Origin: Trichoplax sp. H2
Lineage: Eukaryota > Placozoa > Uniplacotomia > Trichoplacea
Direction: 5' to 3'
NCBI GenBank assembly: GCA_003344405.1
Contig: NOWV01000071.1
Coordinates: 1 to 64,000, forward strand
DNA: 64,000 nucleotides
Positions 1 through 13,312 of this stretch are shown here, one piece after another (the first letter of the stretch is position 1; each line of letters opens with the position of its first letter). The position numbers and the translations under genes are program-made. Below the pieces are notes generated by a model. It saw only the letters and a list, made by a program, of their open reading frames with translations. It did not search any database and was not told the DNA's origin.

Positions 1-264
1 CCCTAACCCTAACCCTAACCCTAACCCTAACCCTAACCCTAACCCTAACCCTAACCCTAACCCTAACCCTAACCCTAACCCTAACCCTAACCCTAACCCT
101 AACCCTAACCCTAACCCTAACCCTAACCCTAACCCTAACCCTAACCCTAACCCTAACCCTAACCCTAACCCTAACCCTAACCCTAACCCTAACCCTAACC
201 CTAACCCTAACCCTAACCCTAACCCTAACCCTAACCCTAACCCTAACCCTAACCCTAACCCTAA
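1..264. repeat. Telomeric repeat tract (CCCTAA)44
   Basis: Forty-four perfect CCCTAA units start at base 1 and are followed by one degenerate unit (CCTTAA, 265-270) and then unique sequence. This is the C-rich strand of a TTAGGG telomere read 5'->3' from the chromosome end, so the window is an extreme terminus. There are no interspersed variant units. Confidence 0.98.
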
Positions 265-270
265 CCTTAA

Positions 271-3076
271 GGCATTTTATTTTTGAATTAACCTATCTAA
301 TCATGATTTAAGCTTGATTCTTTATTCTGAATAATATGTAGGAAAATAAAAGACGGAAGTTTACTTGCCATTGGATTAAGCAATGAGTAACTGTAAGCAA
401 TCGGTAATTGCACTATAGTTTTACTAGGAAAGAAATAGGTAGTGAAAAACCAGGCTATGTTATTCTAGTGCTTTAGCATGAAATATCCAAGTTTTGTATG
501 ATATAACCAGTAGTATTGATACTAGCTTCCAATTATAATTCTTGATATTTCATAAAGATCAGTTAAGATTTAATTCAGTTTCATCAGAACCTAAATTTGC
601 TTAGTGAAAATGTAGTCAAGGAATTTAGGGCTAGAAAATTATATTGACTTTATATAATGTGAATATAAGTACATAAGATTAGCGGGATTGAAATTACAGC
701 ATCCGCCTTAGTAACGCAGTTAAATTTGAAGTATTTATGATTTACTGATGTAAGATTATTCTAAAGAAGATATCACATCTATAGTAATGCCTTAAATTCT
801 AAAATTTTATTAGCTTCTCAGCATGAATACATAAATTGAGTTGAAATGGATTAATGTACGAGCTTTACATTTATAAGAGCTGTTCTAATATATTTTGGAA
901 TATAAAACTCAATGCACTTGGAATTTAAATGTTTATATGTGATGAACTCCCTCATATCGCTCGTGCGTCTATGAGTGATAGAGCATATAAGTTATGTTGC
1001 GGATTACTGAAGTACCGAGGTAATCAAGTAATTTATGCGCATACGCGTATATATTATTTCCGTAATATAAGACGTAAAATTACCGTATGATTTTGGTCTA
1101 CAAATGACCACCAGTCGAATTAATCTGTTGCAAATCACTTTTACGGTGCCTCTTTTATATCATCTTTGAAGAACGCACTGAGGTGCTATTAGTTCGAGTA
1201 TAAATAGTATAGAGCTAATTATTGCTTTAAGGGAAGACGTAACGAAAGTTGATGTTCCATTTATCTAATCATAATTTAAACAAAATATTTTTAAGTTGTG
1301 TTACTTGAATGTAAGGTACTTATCATTACATAAGATAAGTGAGGAATTTATAACGTATTTCTACCTGAAATTCTATATTACGAAGTGATTAGTCAAATGA
1401 TTAGGTTAGTAATATTGTTGGGATATATTTTTCATGTCATTGAATGCGCAACTATCAAGTTAATTCATTATATCGATCAATTAAATTCTGTAATTACATA
1501 AATTTCTTTGAATTGAATAGGAATACGTGATAGTAATTTTCCAATTTTTACGTACGAAGTAGCTACGGTATCATAATATCAAAATCGAGCTCACAAGTTA
1601 CCTTGGCTGTTCGTTTAAGTTAATCTAGATCTTCCTATCTATTAGTTTCCTTGTCTATCGAATGAAGACAGTCTCAGCATGTAGTTCTAAAGCTTTTCTA
1701 GTATTCTAGTTTATCATGTTTATTGGAAAGCTAATTTAGACTTTTGTACTCGTGGAACGATGTCAACGATTTACTCTTATGTATACTAAATCTAAAGATA
1801 TAGGAAGTAGTAGCTGATAGCTTTTAATCTCTTCTATGAATGAATAGCTCCTTACATTCTTTGTAGTTCATGCATTATAGTATAGAAGACATAGTACTTG
1901 CAATCGGCCTTAGAATGAGGTACTAAAAACTAACTAAATTCAGTTTTCGGAATCATACTGGTATCGACGATAGAATATTCTTGTACTGTAGTTACATTAT
2001 ATCGTTCTTATCTACATATATACATTCGTATTTATATCGAGATTTTCGTGGTACCTTGCCATCGATTGAATTAACTTAATAGCGGCTAGAATGTTTTTCC
2101 GTGATATCCTATCCGTCGTCATAGTAACATCACACAGATACGAATACAACACGCCTAAGATACAAAGGATTGCTTGATCTAATGAACAGTAAGGTACCGT
2201 TAGTATTGTTTCCCGTAGCAGGTTATAGTATATGCCTATAATGTTCAGTACACTGCCTAGGTTAGCTTATCCTTAATTTGTTCAAGACTCTATCTATAAT
2301 GAAATGAGAGCAATGTGTGAGTATGTAATTATACCTAAATCTATACTCATTGTAGACACACCGTAACTTACTTTAGACGTATGATAGCCATACAGCGCAT
2401 GATTCGTTACCAATGTGATTACTACTGATATATTAAATATACTGTACGTATATGATAGTTACCAAGCATACAGTAGTTATTATCAGTTACTGTTTATAAA
2501 TACAGTATATCATTTATACAGTCGCTTGAAATTCGTAATTTACAGATAGCCATCTGTACCTCCTCTTCTGGCATACTAACAATTGCAATACTGTTTTATA
2601 CCGGACCTTCAGCACCTAAACAAAATTTGCGTTATTTGGTCCTTCATAGTTATCTTCTTCTTCGGTGAAAGAGCAAGTGGTGATTATTACTTTATATATA
2701 TACAAAAATCAACTTCTTTTTTACTGAAAGATCTTAGAATTGTATGTAATCCTAGACCTACTTTCAAACTGTTGATAAGATTACATTTTACGCTAGAAAG
2801 TTCCATACACATACTTTGGAAGAAAATTTTCTTTTGGATTTGGATGTTTCTTGTTCGTGTGCCCCTAAAACTTAGAGTGTAAACGTAGACATAGTAAATA
2901 AGTTACTAGTACCATATATTTAAGAGTGATTTGTGATATTAAAAAGACGGCATTGAAAGGTTTTGAAAACATATCATAACGGAAAATTTCAAAAGTTTAC
3001 ATACTTGAAGTCCGGTAACACTTTACAAATCATTCCATAACTTTAAACATTTTCGATAACTGAAATAATACTAAAT
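271..3076. other. Subtelomeric unique DNA, no gene recognised
   Basis: AT-rich, non-repetitive sequence with no convincing exon on either strand. The longest open frame (2583-2882) starts at TTG and has no recognisable family, composition or splice context. Near 2430-2525 there are several ACTGTA/TACAGT motifs that weakly resemble the GTAC palindrome blocks further in; this part would include the IFT57 promoter. No tandem subtelomeric satellite is visible. Confidence 0.6.
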
Positions 3077-6000
3077 ATGGGAGACCAGGCCAGAAATCAG
3101 CAAACGGAAGGTAGCGAGCAAGTTATTCATAATGCTCATCATTGTTTTCTTGTCATGGAAGATCTATTGGACAAGTTAAAGCTACTAGATTACGAAAATA
3201 GCTTTTGCAAAAATATGGGCTATAAGTACATTTCAAGGTAGATTGATGTTGGGTTTACTATTATTTCATAGAAGTTATAAAAATTAAATGATGCTTATGT
3301 ACAATAATGTATTAATGAGTTCTATGAATACATTTAAAATCTTAGAATATAGCTGTAGATCACTTATAAGGCTACCAGCTTGAAGCTAGTAGGACTTCAA
3401 TGGATTTATATGTTGTGTGATAAGTAGACATAACGATATTACTTAGTATAACAAGTATCAATTTTATTTAAATTTAAGGCATTACTTCGCAATGCAAATA
3501 AATTCAGGAGAACAGTTTCATAAGTTTACGGGGTTGGTAGCTTGGCTATTAGGCATATGTGGTGTCACCGATTTCGAACCTCCTCAGGAAGTCAGTTATA
3601 ATCTAACTACTAGAGTATCTTATTAACTGTTAGAAAAATTTATTTTTTAAGTTATAACTGTAGCATTGAAAGTATCCATTTACTGAATAGTATGATGATC
3701 CTAATGCCACAATCTCTAATATATTGGGCGCGTTGAAGAAATTGGTTAGTGAGCATTAACCTTGAATGACTTTAATTATATGATATCACTGCGAGCAGTA
3801 GGACTCGTTTCATATAATGTTATTGTTAAATATTTAGATTTAGCAAATCATCTGCAATAAATGTTTTAGTCGTATTACTTTACTAATTGCTATTATAATA
3901 GTGCCATTTTTCGTACTAAAATTATCTTAATTGAATTAAAGTAAATGCTGATAAGATATGTGATATTATTTCTTTAAACAACATAGTCTATCCAAACAGA
4001 CTTCCCACCATCTAAACTGAAAACAGGAGCTGGTCAGCAGGTACTGTTATTAATATTTACTGACTGTGACGTTAATATGAGATCATAAAGTTAGCCATAT
4101 AAGCGTATAACAAATAGTAAGTTTTGTTTAGAAAAATTTGTTATCCCACTAAATTATGTCAATGAAATATATTCTAAGGTTTGCTACGTTTTGGATTCAC
4201 TTGCTGATGTCGCATTAAAGAGCATAAAGTTTAAATGGGATAAGTATGTACAACGAAGTAGTTATCTCTCGTAATATCAATACTGGATCTTCTGAATTCG
4301 TCTATGACGGTAAGCTAATTCTAATGCAAATACACTAGACCAATTTATCCGGAGGAAGAAAATGAAGATGACGAAAACTTTTTTGATGAAAATTTGGAGG
4401 TGACCACGAGTAAGGAAGTAGAAGACGAGGAAATAGTAAGTTAACTTTGATTAAAACTTACAAAGACGGTAATTATATCCGAGCAAAAATATGATTATAA
4501 CTTTAAGAAATCCTGAAATGTTATTTAGGAGGAAGAAGGAGAATTTGAAGAAGAAGATAATTATCTTGATTTAGAAAGCATGAAAACTTTGCAGCACAAA
4601 TCCGTACGTTTGTATGGTTCTAATATTGTAGTCCCAAATAAGGCATCTTTGTAACTACTTCCTCAGTAAATATAGCTAAAGATTGATAAATTTGGCAACC
4701 GTACTGCGATATATAAAGTAAAAAGTTTTAATGTCACCTTTTTACAATCTGATATTATAAACTTGATATCAAAGTATTTAAATGCAGTATGTGATTGGTA
4801 TACCTAAAATATAACAAATGTCAACTTTAATCTTTATTAATTATACTAGAAAAATCTCATTTCTATGGAACAATCTTTAAAACTTTAAACTTTCTCTTTA
4901 TTTTTTTTGCTAAGAATAATAACTATTGATAAATTTGATAGGAGGACGAAAAGGATGTTTCCAAACCTGAAGGTGTCATGGAATCGAATACGGACGTAAC
5001 TGAATGGCGTATGGAAGTGGAAAGAGTTTTACCTTCATTGAAGGTTCACATTAAATCTGATAATAAGGCTAGTATTTGTGCTATCATATACGGCACTCAT
5101 ATTTTCATATTTACATTATCATACTGTGTAATAATTATTCATGGCCGAACAATAATCATAGGATTGGCGCAGTCATCTGGAACAAATGCATCAGTATCGA
5201 GATGGAATTGAATCAACGTTAACAGAAACAAGGGTAAGTATCTAGATAATTTATTTTACATTTAGCAGGATAATTTTTGTATTATCTAAACCATTAACAT
5301 CCTTAAATTTAAGTTATCATAACTAATCTTATTAGGGGCATCTAGATAAGCTACATCAAGAAATCACTAAAACGCTGGAAAAAATTTCCAGTCGAGAAAA
5401 ATATGTCAATAATCAGGTAGATCAGTACCTATAAGTAATCATGTTAGTGATAGCGATCCCGATATAACATAGGTAAAATACAAATATTATGCATTTCAAG
5501 AAGTTAAAACCAGCCTATGAAGCTAGTAATTAATACTAATGCGGACAGGACTGTATTAAATAATTATAATAACCAATTATACTCAGTCGATCATCTTCGT
5601 TACAGTTTCCTCATGCAGAATTTATAACCGATATCGTTAATATTACTCGTATAAATTTGATAATTGATATAAATGTTACTATTTATTTAATTTATTAATA
5701 GCTAGATAATAGTTTACAAGAGTTCAGGGGCAGGCGAGATGGTCTAGCAGAGGTATGTTTCACGTCATCTATCTCAGTTCTATGGTTATCTATCTATAAT
5801 GCTAGAACTGCTTCAATTTATGAATTTCGTTGGCTTTTAAATTTGAGCATAATTTAATAAACATAAAACTTTACGTATTGGTACATGAAATAGATAAACG
5901 AGAAATACAAGCAAGGAAGTGTAGGCGTCAATAATTTGACAAAAACATTGTCTCAGGTGAGCGTTTTCGATATCAGTAGACTTTTTACGCTTGTTTAATG

Positions 6001-6680
6001 CAAGGCATAAAATTAAGACTGGAACTTAGATTCAAGTAGACTTCTTACTTGAAATACTTTTTTTATTCTCATTATACAGATTACAGAAGAACTTGAGGTT
6101 ATCAAATCTCAAATGGACGAACGTGGAACAAGCATGACCGACTCAGGTTGGAAATGAATTCTTGTATTAAGACTTCATTAAGAAAGGTATTGGTGTTATT
6201 ATTGTCATCAATATTTATTTATTCATTATTCTGGAATACATATAATAGGTCCACTTGTTAAAATTAAACAAGCCTTAACTCGCTTGAAAAACGATATAAC
6301 ACAAATGGATTTGCGAATTGGTGTTGTAAGTGATGCACTATTATTAATCACAAGCAATAGTTTGTAAGACTTTACGTTCATAGTTGCGGTCTCTGACTTG
6401 CAGTTGCTACATTAGTACAAGCAAAGCTTATAGCAATGACTTTCTGACGTACCTTTGAAATATTAAAACTACACGTTTACAGCTAATTTTTACTTTAGTA
6501 TATAAATGGTATTAATGTCTTGCAAGTAAGAGTGAATGAGAGATCAATTTTTTCTTTGACTCATAGGTTGAACATATCCTAATGAATGCACGATTGAAAG
6601 ATAAATCAAATTTAAGACAAGATTTGGACTTGGCAACGACTGGTCCCCAGGAATCTTATACAAATTTTCACTTATATTAA
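3077..6680 (+). CDS. IFT57: Intraflagellar transport protein 57 (IFT57/Hippi)
   Basis: IFT57 is an IFT-B subunit needed to build and maintain cilia. I reconstruct 15 exons: 3077-3237, 3479-3590, 3691-3748, 4000-4040, 4179-4243, 4339-4435, 4529-4603, 4942-5067, 5162-5233, 5336-5416, 5702-5752, 5894-5956, 6080-6146, 6249-6325, 6567-6680. They total 1260 nt, or 419 aa plus stop, close to the usual length of about 430. The N-terminal third carries the conserved globular segments (FLVMEDLLDKLKLLDY, YDDPNATISNIL, KPIYPEEE); an acidic linker follows; then come WRMEVERVLPSLKVHIK, SSREKYVNNQ and a coiled coil ending VKIKQALTRLKNDITQMDLR. All phases close. Intron 8 uses a GC donor (AAG|GCTAGT, 5068). 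The start is the only ATG giving the family N-terminus. No frame damage is seen. Confidence 0.95.
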
Positions 6681-7589
6681 TACTTGACGAAATGCTTTCA
6701 TCTTCTTCAAATAATTACCTTTAGTGAAACCACTACTGTATTCATTCTAGAAATGCCATCGTTTTCTAAGCGTAGCATTACTTCATTATAGCATCATACC
6801 TTTATTTTAGAGATCAGTCTATTGCGTTATAAACAAGCTAGACAGCGGCAATTCCTACTATAATATCGGAATTGAATTTATAAACGCTAGCCATCTATCG
6901 ACTAGGCGCAGAAAGGAAGCGTACTGTCTACTGATTGTACAATACAACCACGCGTACAATGATCCCAATTACATCTTCTCAGGCTATCCTTATTAGATAA
7001 TTACAGGTAAACGCCTGATTTTAGATTGTCGTGTTCCGTAATCATTTTCTGATTAATCCATTTCACGTTAGAAATTGAATATACGATTCATTGAATTTGT
7101 AGCATTATTGACTATACAAAACCTTACGATGGCGATTTACACTGTCATTTAACTTGCAAGTGTAGTCGAGAACCTTTTATCAAAGAATGATAGCCTACTT
7201 TACAGTATTAAGACAGTCTACCCAATTGAGGGTTTTATCCAATGGTAGAAATATGTCAGCCAATGATATTGCATTGAATGGTGTCGTTCTATGATCCATT
7301 TATCCTACTGCAAATAAATTCAATCAAATGATGAAAGTCATGGATTTACTATTGCGTTCACTTTTGCCGACTTTAATCCTACTCAGAACAGCGTTTTTAT
7401 TCAGTACTACACTGCAGTGAAAATAGCGTACTGTAGTATGAAATAATATCATTGCTAATACTATCCTAGTATCAAGAGCAACATGGCATCAGATCACTGC
7501 ATGATAGAATCGGTACAGTCCACACATTCATAGCATACCTGTCTTGATCTACATCATCCTATACTGTACATTTGCTTATTCAATGTATT
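6681..7589. other. Intergenic, no feature recognised
   Basis: AT-rich sequence between the IFT57 stop codon and the tandem repeat block. No exon with a usable splice context was found on either strand. It should hold the IFT57 3' end. Confidence 0.5.
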
Positions 7590-7888
7590 CTCGATCTCCA
7601 TTTTAGCAACAACACCAGTAACGTGTGTTGGTGAAACTTGAATAAATATACTCCTTCTCGATCTAATCTCTCTCTGATGATCGATCACCATTTTAGCAAC
7701 AACATCAGGAACGTATGTTGGTGAAACTTGAATAAATATACTCCTTTCCTCCTCGATCTACCTACAGTTAAATGCATTCTCGATTTACTCTCTCTCTGAT
7801 GATCGATCTCCATTTTAGTATCAACACCAGTAAAGCGTGTTGGTGGTGAAACTTGAATAAGTCGACTCCTTTCCTCCTCAATCTACCT
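7590..7888. repeat. Three-copy tandem repeat (about 90-120 bp units)
   Basis: Three related units start near 7590, 7681 and 7801. Each contains TCGATC-CCATTTTAG, a CAACA(C/T)CAG-GTGTTGG core, GTGAAACTTGAATAA and pyrimidine-rich CTCCTTTCCTCCTCGATC. The core can form a short hairpin (CAACAC/GTGTTG in units 1 and 3). Units differ by a few substitutions and small indels. The block abuts the GTAC palindrome block and lies about 0.6 kb upstream of the TMEM147 start codon. Confidence 0.85.
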
Positions 7889-8243
7889 GTACAGTGTACA
7901 GTACATTACTGACATCTCTTTGACATACTGTAACCCAAATACGGTACTACTGTACTGTACACTGTATACCGTGCACAGTACAGTACAGTACATGGTTTAC
8001 TGTACTGTATTCTTTTCGCTGATATTTTACAGTACTGTACTGTACAGTACAGTACTGTACCGTACAGTATGGGCTTAGTACAGTACAGTACTACTGTACA
8101 CTGTACAGTACAGTACAGTATGCCTCTTTGTCTTTCTTTTATCGATAATTTCTGATAACAGTACTGTACTGTACAGTCCAGTACTGTAGAGTGTACAATA
8201 CGTACTACTGTATACTGTACAGTACAGTACTGTACGCCGTACG
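7889..8243. repeat. GTACTGTACAGTAC palindrome block, TMEM147-proximal
   Basis: About 350 bp dominated by overlapping TGTACAGTAC/GTACTGTACA words. The longest perfect palindrome I could verify is 8028-8059 (32 bp, centred on TGTACA at 8041-8046). The motif is self-complementary, so open frames through it on the minus strand, with Tyr/Cys/Thr/Val-rich translations, are composition artefacts. The block ends about 170 bp before the TMEM147 ATG, so it lies in the presumed promoter. It may act as a regulatory array or hairpin-forming repeat; the function is unknown. Confidence 0.85.
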
Positions 8244-8412
8244 GGGCTGTAGCTGAAAACTGATCCTTCCGATCGTCTAGTAAGTTCTTCACGATAGAGT
8301 CAGAGTGGACTACATGAGGAAGGACGAAATCGAAATTACCTCAAGTCGTCCTGCACTGAGTTTGTAACTGGATTGAGTTTGAACTGAGTAAATTGTACTA
8401 TTCAAGACAAAG

Positions 8413-11093
8413 ATGACCTTCTTTCATCTTGCCAATTGCCTAGCACTTGGTTATGTACCTTATTTTATTACCTATAAGTATTCAAAACTGTAAGTACCAT
8501 TTGTAATGCACAAGTTCGAAGCTGAAAGCAGTCTTGATCATTCTATACCAGTCTATTATAATGAGCTGTGACTGCAAGATACAATCATTTTAAATTAGTA
8601 GTCTTTGGTCAACATGAAATGAAATTGAATTAAATTGAGGCAAATAATAGACGTATATCAACCGTTGAAGACTAGGATGTGTACCTTGAGTCTGCTATGC
8701 AAAAGAAAAAGTACATTTAGTGATGCGCTTTTACTGTAGTCTGTTTGCTCCGGCGAGTTGATCACTCATGTGCGTCAAATTTAAAACGCCAGAAATGCCT
8801 TGACATTCATCTTCTCGTTAGCTCAGCTTGACAATCGTAATGTTATACGTCTGCTAATCTTTTGACGTGATCATTTTGTTAATAATGTTGCAGATCCGAA
8901 TATAGTGCCTTTAATAAATGTATTAAAGTTGGAGCAATGTACTTCATAACGCAGGCTGTGAAGGTACGCATGGTATATTCAGGTTTCATTTACAAATAAT
9001 GTGATAATTTCGTACTTAACCAATGACATGGATGAATTATAATTGTTTTAATCAGTTGTTAGCTTTAGCAACAATCTTCCCAGTAACTTATGATGCCTCG
9101 GATACCTTGGATGCTAGATCGGTAAAACCACTAGTACACGTAACAATATTTTCTTTTGTATCATGATTGTTCTGTGAAACCACATATTACAGTGCGTTAT
9201 CCTTAATAATAAGCCCGGATTTCAGTGCTTACAACCATAGATCCACAATTAAGAGTATACTGTATAACGTGGTGTTAAGTTCGAGATTATCTATGTTATA
9301 TTGTGCAGTCATTGATTTTGCATTTCACTAAAACATACTATCCATTAATGTTGACAAACCTACAAATCAAGTGCTCGTATGCGCTGGATACCCTTCACGA
9401 CATAAAATCTTAACGTGAATAAACTTGATGTACTGGCTTAATTGAATAGATTATCGATCATGCATGTGATAATATCAACTAGTGAAGGCTATCCTTATAG
9501 ACATCGTAGCTGTATTGATATTAGTGCTGTAATTCTTAAAATGCCAATTGCTTTTCTTACGGATTCTCTTTAGGAGATTATAAAATGTACGATAGATTTG
9601 TTGGATGTTACTGGTTTATATTTCGCACTATCATACACGACTGTGGCAGCTGACTGCAGAATTTTAGCTGTTGGAATGGGTAAGCTGATAACTGATTGAA
9701 TGATTTAAAAGTTAGGAAGATGGATAGTTACGAACATATGGAGTAATGGTGATCCATACAGTTCAGCTGTAATCTTTATTTACTGGCTACTGATATTTTA
9801 TGCGCAGTCAAGTTACTAGAGTGATTGTATCATTTGTTGCCATAAAATCAATTCAACGCACAACCTTACAATTTTGCCTTAGGTTGGTCGGCTGCCGAAT
9901 TTATGGCCACCCGTATTTTGCCTCTTTGGGTTGGAGCTCGTGGCGTCGAGTTTGAGTGGAAATATATCCTTTTAAGCTTCGATGGGAATATTAGCTTGGT
10001 AAGTATTGGAGCTTCTACATTTGGCATGTTGTTGATGCCTTACGGCTGAAGCTTAAATGTCTTTGGGTTGAAGCTTTGTTCATTGCCCATGCGTCACCAT
10101 TTGGTAGATTAACAGTCAGATATGGACTGTAAGAAGCTGTAATGCGCGTAATATTAATTTCTAGTGAAGTTATCGTTCACTTGATAACGTAAATCGCTAC
10201 TTATAATAAGTGCTTAGGAAATGCATGACCCAAGTAAATTCATTAGCAAAAATAGAGACCTAAATGATGATGTAACTGTTATTTTAAAATTTATGGAACT
10301 TTGTGAAACATTCATAATTAATTATATTAAGAGTAGTCCCTATTATATGAAAATCGGACAGTACAATTTTTGAACCGTCAATGCTTTATTGATTTTATAT
10401 GCAATAGATCCAATATACTGCAGTAGCGGCTCTAATGTGGAATTGGCTCCGCCTCAATGACTCCAGCAAAGTAATTTCAGCGCTTATTTTACTGCTGATT
10501 TCGCTTTTGTTTTTCATGCCGGTTATATTCAGGTTTGTAAGTGAAACATACCTATGCTTTGATAACATGAATTTATACATCATTACGATTTTAGTGCTCT
10601 TATATAGTAGTTTACGATAGGTAATTAAAAGCGCATGCAGGATCGTAGCAGATTTGTCTACATTAACATAATCAAGTTTACTATTTGCTCTTTCTTTGTT
10701 GATAACTCGAAGATTAAGTATTACGCATTTATTTCTTAAAATGTAGCACTTCTGTCCATCAATGTTCATGTTATTGCATTACACTGTATATTCTAGTTAG
10801 AAAGTCTCGTTGAGTATGTTCATACTGATTCCTTAGTAAATCAAATTCAGTTTCTAGTATTCTGCAGATAGTCTAAATTCGTAGCGATACCGTTTTGAGT
10901 AATCAGTATTGCCTCGGAAATTGAAATGGAGTAAGATGCTCATTTTTCAATTTTATTGTATTACAGATTGCTGATTCAAATCCAGCCGTTAAGGAATTTG
11001 GGTATTTTGCCCTTCAAAGTTGTCTTCACTAGCACAATTGGCGTTTACGCTATGTACTTATACTTTGCTATATCGGCAAAGCCTAGATATTGA
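8413..11093 (+). CDS. TMEM147: Transmembrane protein 147 (TMEM147)
   Basis: TMEM147 is a multi-pass ER membrane protein that works with the Nicalin/NOMO/TMEM147 translocon-associated complex in membrane-protein biogenesis. Seven exons: 8413-8489, 8894-8963, 9056-9121, 9574-9679, 9883-9998, 10408-10532, 10967-11093. They total 687 nt, or 228 aa (usual about 224). The N-terminus [20 protein letters not shown] and the core [20 protein letters not shown] with VEFEWKYI are highly diagnostic; several hydrophobic segments follow. All splice phases close. The exon 6 donor is AG|GTTTGT rather than the stronger GTAAGT four bases downstream, because only that choice keeps the frame into exon 7. It is convergent with the minus-strand gene that ends at 11464. 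A GTAC palindrome block lies directly upstream. Confidence 0.95.
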
Positions 11094-11463
11094 TTAAGCA
11101 GTCATAATCTATGATTTATACAGGTGAATCGTGAATATTTGCATCTGCTGCTGTCGTAGCAGTAACCTGGAACTACTCATTGTACTACGTTTAAAATTTT
11201 ATTGCATACTTTTTATTAACTGTAAAAACTTCACTTAGAACGCGTTTGAAAGATTAATTGAAATCTTGAATTTTTACAATTGTTCATAACCATATAAAAC
11301 ATTATTTCAATAAGCTATAGAATTAAATAAACAGTAGTATTGCTACATCGTATGTTGGTGATAATTGTCTAAGGGTACATCACACGGCAGGGAATGATAT
11401 CCACCGAGCCTCAGTACATTATATCTAACTGAACTTCGTAGCAGCAGTACCTAAATGAAATTA

Positions 11464-13274
11464 CTATGGATATTTTTGTAATTGTTCTTCATGTAATTCA
11501 GAGAATGCATCCCTCATTCGTTTCAGCAGGACAAACTTAGATTGCAGGTAAGCAGCTTTATTTTCTATTTTTGCCAAGCGATTCTCCTATACAGCCCGAA
11601 TTAATAATCATCGAGAAATATGAGTACGTTTATTGAAGACAGGAGTATATTCAGTAGCTTAAATAGACAAAATTCCAGATCTGCAGAACAGCTATCACAA
11701 CTAAGCGTGCCGTTAACAACGGTAACTAAGAGCGGCAGATAAAAGGCAAAAATTCGTCTAGATTAATATGCACTCTGTACAGTAATGGTAATCATTGATT
11801 CTAACCAGGGGGAAAACATGACTATATTGTATTTACGTTAATTAAATATCGTTTTTCTATTGTAACATACCAGGGTCGCTTCTCTAGCACTGGCAAAAAA
11901 TTCAGAGAACCATCCAATGTTATTTAAATTTTCACTTAACGAAGCTATTCCTTTCGCTATTGCTGGAAAAAAATGCACGACATCTCTGCAAGATATGTCC
12001 AATGTTAATATTTTTGTTACATCTATAATTGTATCATAGTTGAGTTTTGACAAAATGAATTTAGCATTTAAAGCGCAGCGACTTATGCCGTACAAATAAT
12101 GTTCAACACTACGAGGGACTCATAAGAAAAAGAAGAGTGCCTGAAACTAAGTGCAGTGCAGCCATAAAGGCTAATATAAATGTAACTTCTTTGACGTCTA
12201 CGTTCAATCACGTGAAAAACAATGATCTTGATGTTAACTATTTAGGCACAGAATAGCCAATATTGATGTAAAGTATCACTAATTAGGGTGTTGTGATTCA
12301 GCTAAATCAGTTACAGTTAACAGATCCTCAACTAATATCTCGCTATTCTTTGCACACTGAATATTCATTTGCTCATCGATCGTAGCACCAACGCAGCTGT
12401 AATACGCACCCATGATACTTTGCATTCACTTCCAAATAATCACCAATGACAGATTCCTGCAGAACGGATAGTATTCGTTCCTGCTTTTCAATCACACTAG
12501 TAAGATGAGCAGTTAGATCTTCCAGCAATTCCACTTTGGATACTGTTGACAAATGTAACAAGCAAGAATCAAATCATGCTGTGTCGTCGACACAGTCCTT
12601 GCACTGTTTCATGTTGTAGTAATGAACAATGTACACTCAAGTATCATGTTAAAAGGAAATCGACTCAAATAGTAACAATAAATTACGAACCTAAATGATC
12701 GATACGGGTAATATCGCGAGTCATTTTATCTTTCTCTATATAGCACATTTCGCAATCAACCTGGTTGAGGGGGAATTGTTCATCCATTACACATAGCATA
12801 CAGGCAAAGTATAAAAATTTCTTGAAATTACGTTAGATCGGACAATAATAAAACATTATAGTATCTACTCCGTTGGGCTATCAAGATGCAAGATATCATA
12901 GAACAACGACTACATTTTCATAAGGATCTTACGCTATCTAAGGCCTCGGTTAATGTATCGATTTTAGATAAGGTTTTGAGTAATTTCGATGATATCCAGT
13001 TGTCCGTTTGAAACTGTTGGCTGACCTTTAAATGGAAATGATGACAGTCGATTATGTCATTTAATACGTTGACTGCATTACGACATCAACTTTTACAATA
13101 AGTTGCTTGATGAATTTATACCGATGATTCCTCGTTTTCTTTATGAAGCAAACTGCCATGTTCATGCTTCTCAACAATACTTAATATGCGCTGCAAAGAA
13201 CCTAACTGAATGTGCGAATCGGTAAGCCAAGGATTGGATTCTGCAGATTCTGCTTTGGAGACGATCTCCGCCAT
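11464..13274 (-). CDS. HAUS2: Coiled-coil protein, probable augmin subunit HAUS2
   Basis: Six minus-strand exons join in frame: 13274-13122, 13013-12933, 12760-12691, 12542-12410, 12108-11871, 11586-11464. They total 798 nt, or 265 aa. The product is mostly helical, with heptad-like stretches (LLEDLTAHLTSVIEKQERIL; ENRLAKIENKAAYLQSKFVL). It begins MAEIVSKAESAESNPWLTD, and the NPW near the N-terminus matches HAUS2; the middle also follows the HAUS2 layout (a HL-(x)n-EKQxxL helix, then an LEVNAKYH segment). The augmin complex recruits gamma-tubulin to spindle microtubules. Similarity is modest, so the family call is inference, while the exon structure is well supported by phase closure. The length is slightly above the usual 235 aa. 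The start lies about 40 bp from a GTAC palindrome block. Confidence 0.65.
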
Positions 13275-13312
13275 TCTTGTTATCCGTACAGAATCACCAT
13301 CAATATCCTGTA

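Noticed and set aside
2583-2882. A 99-codon plus-strand open frame near the telomere
   Set aside because: Starts at TTG, AT-driven composition, no family resemblance, no splice support.
7906-8292. A 128-codon minus-strand open frame rich in Tyr, Cys, Thr and Val
   Set aside because: It is a translation of the GTAC palindrome repeat; similar frames occur on both strands of the second block (13210-13716). No domain or splice context.
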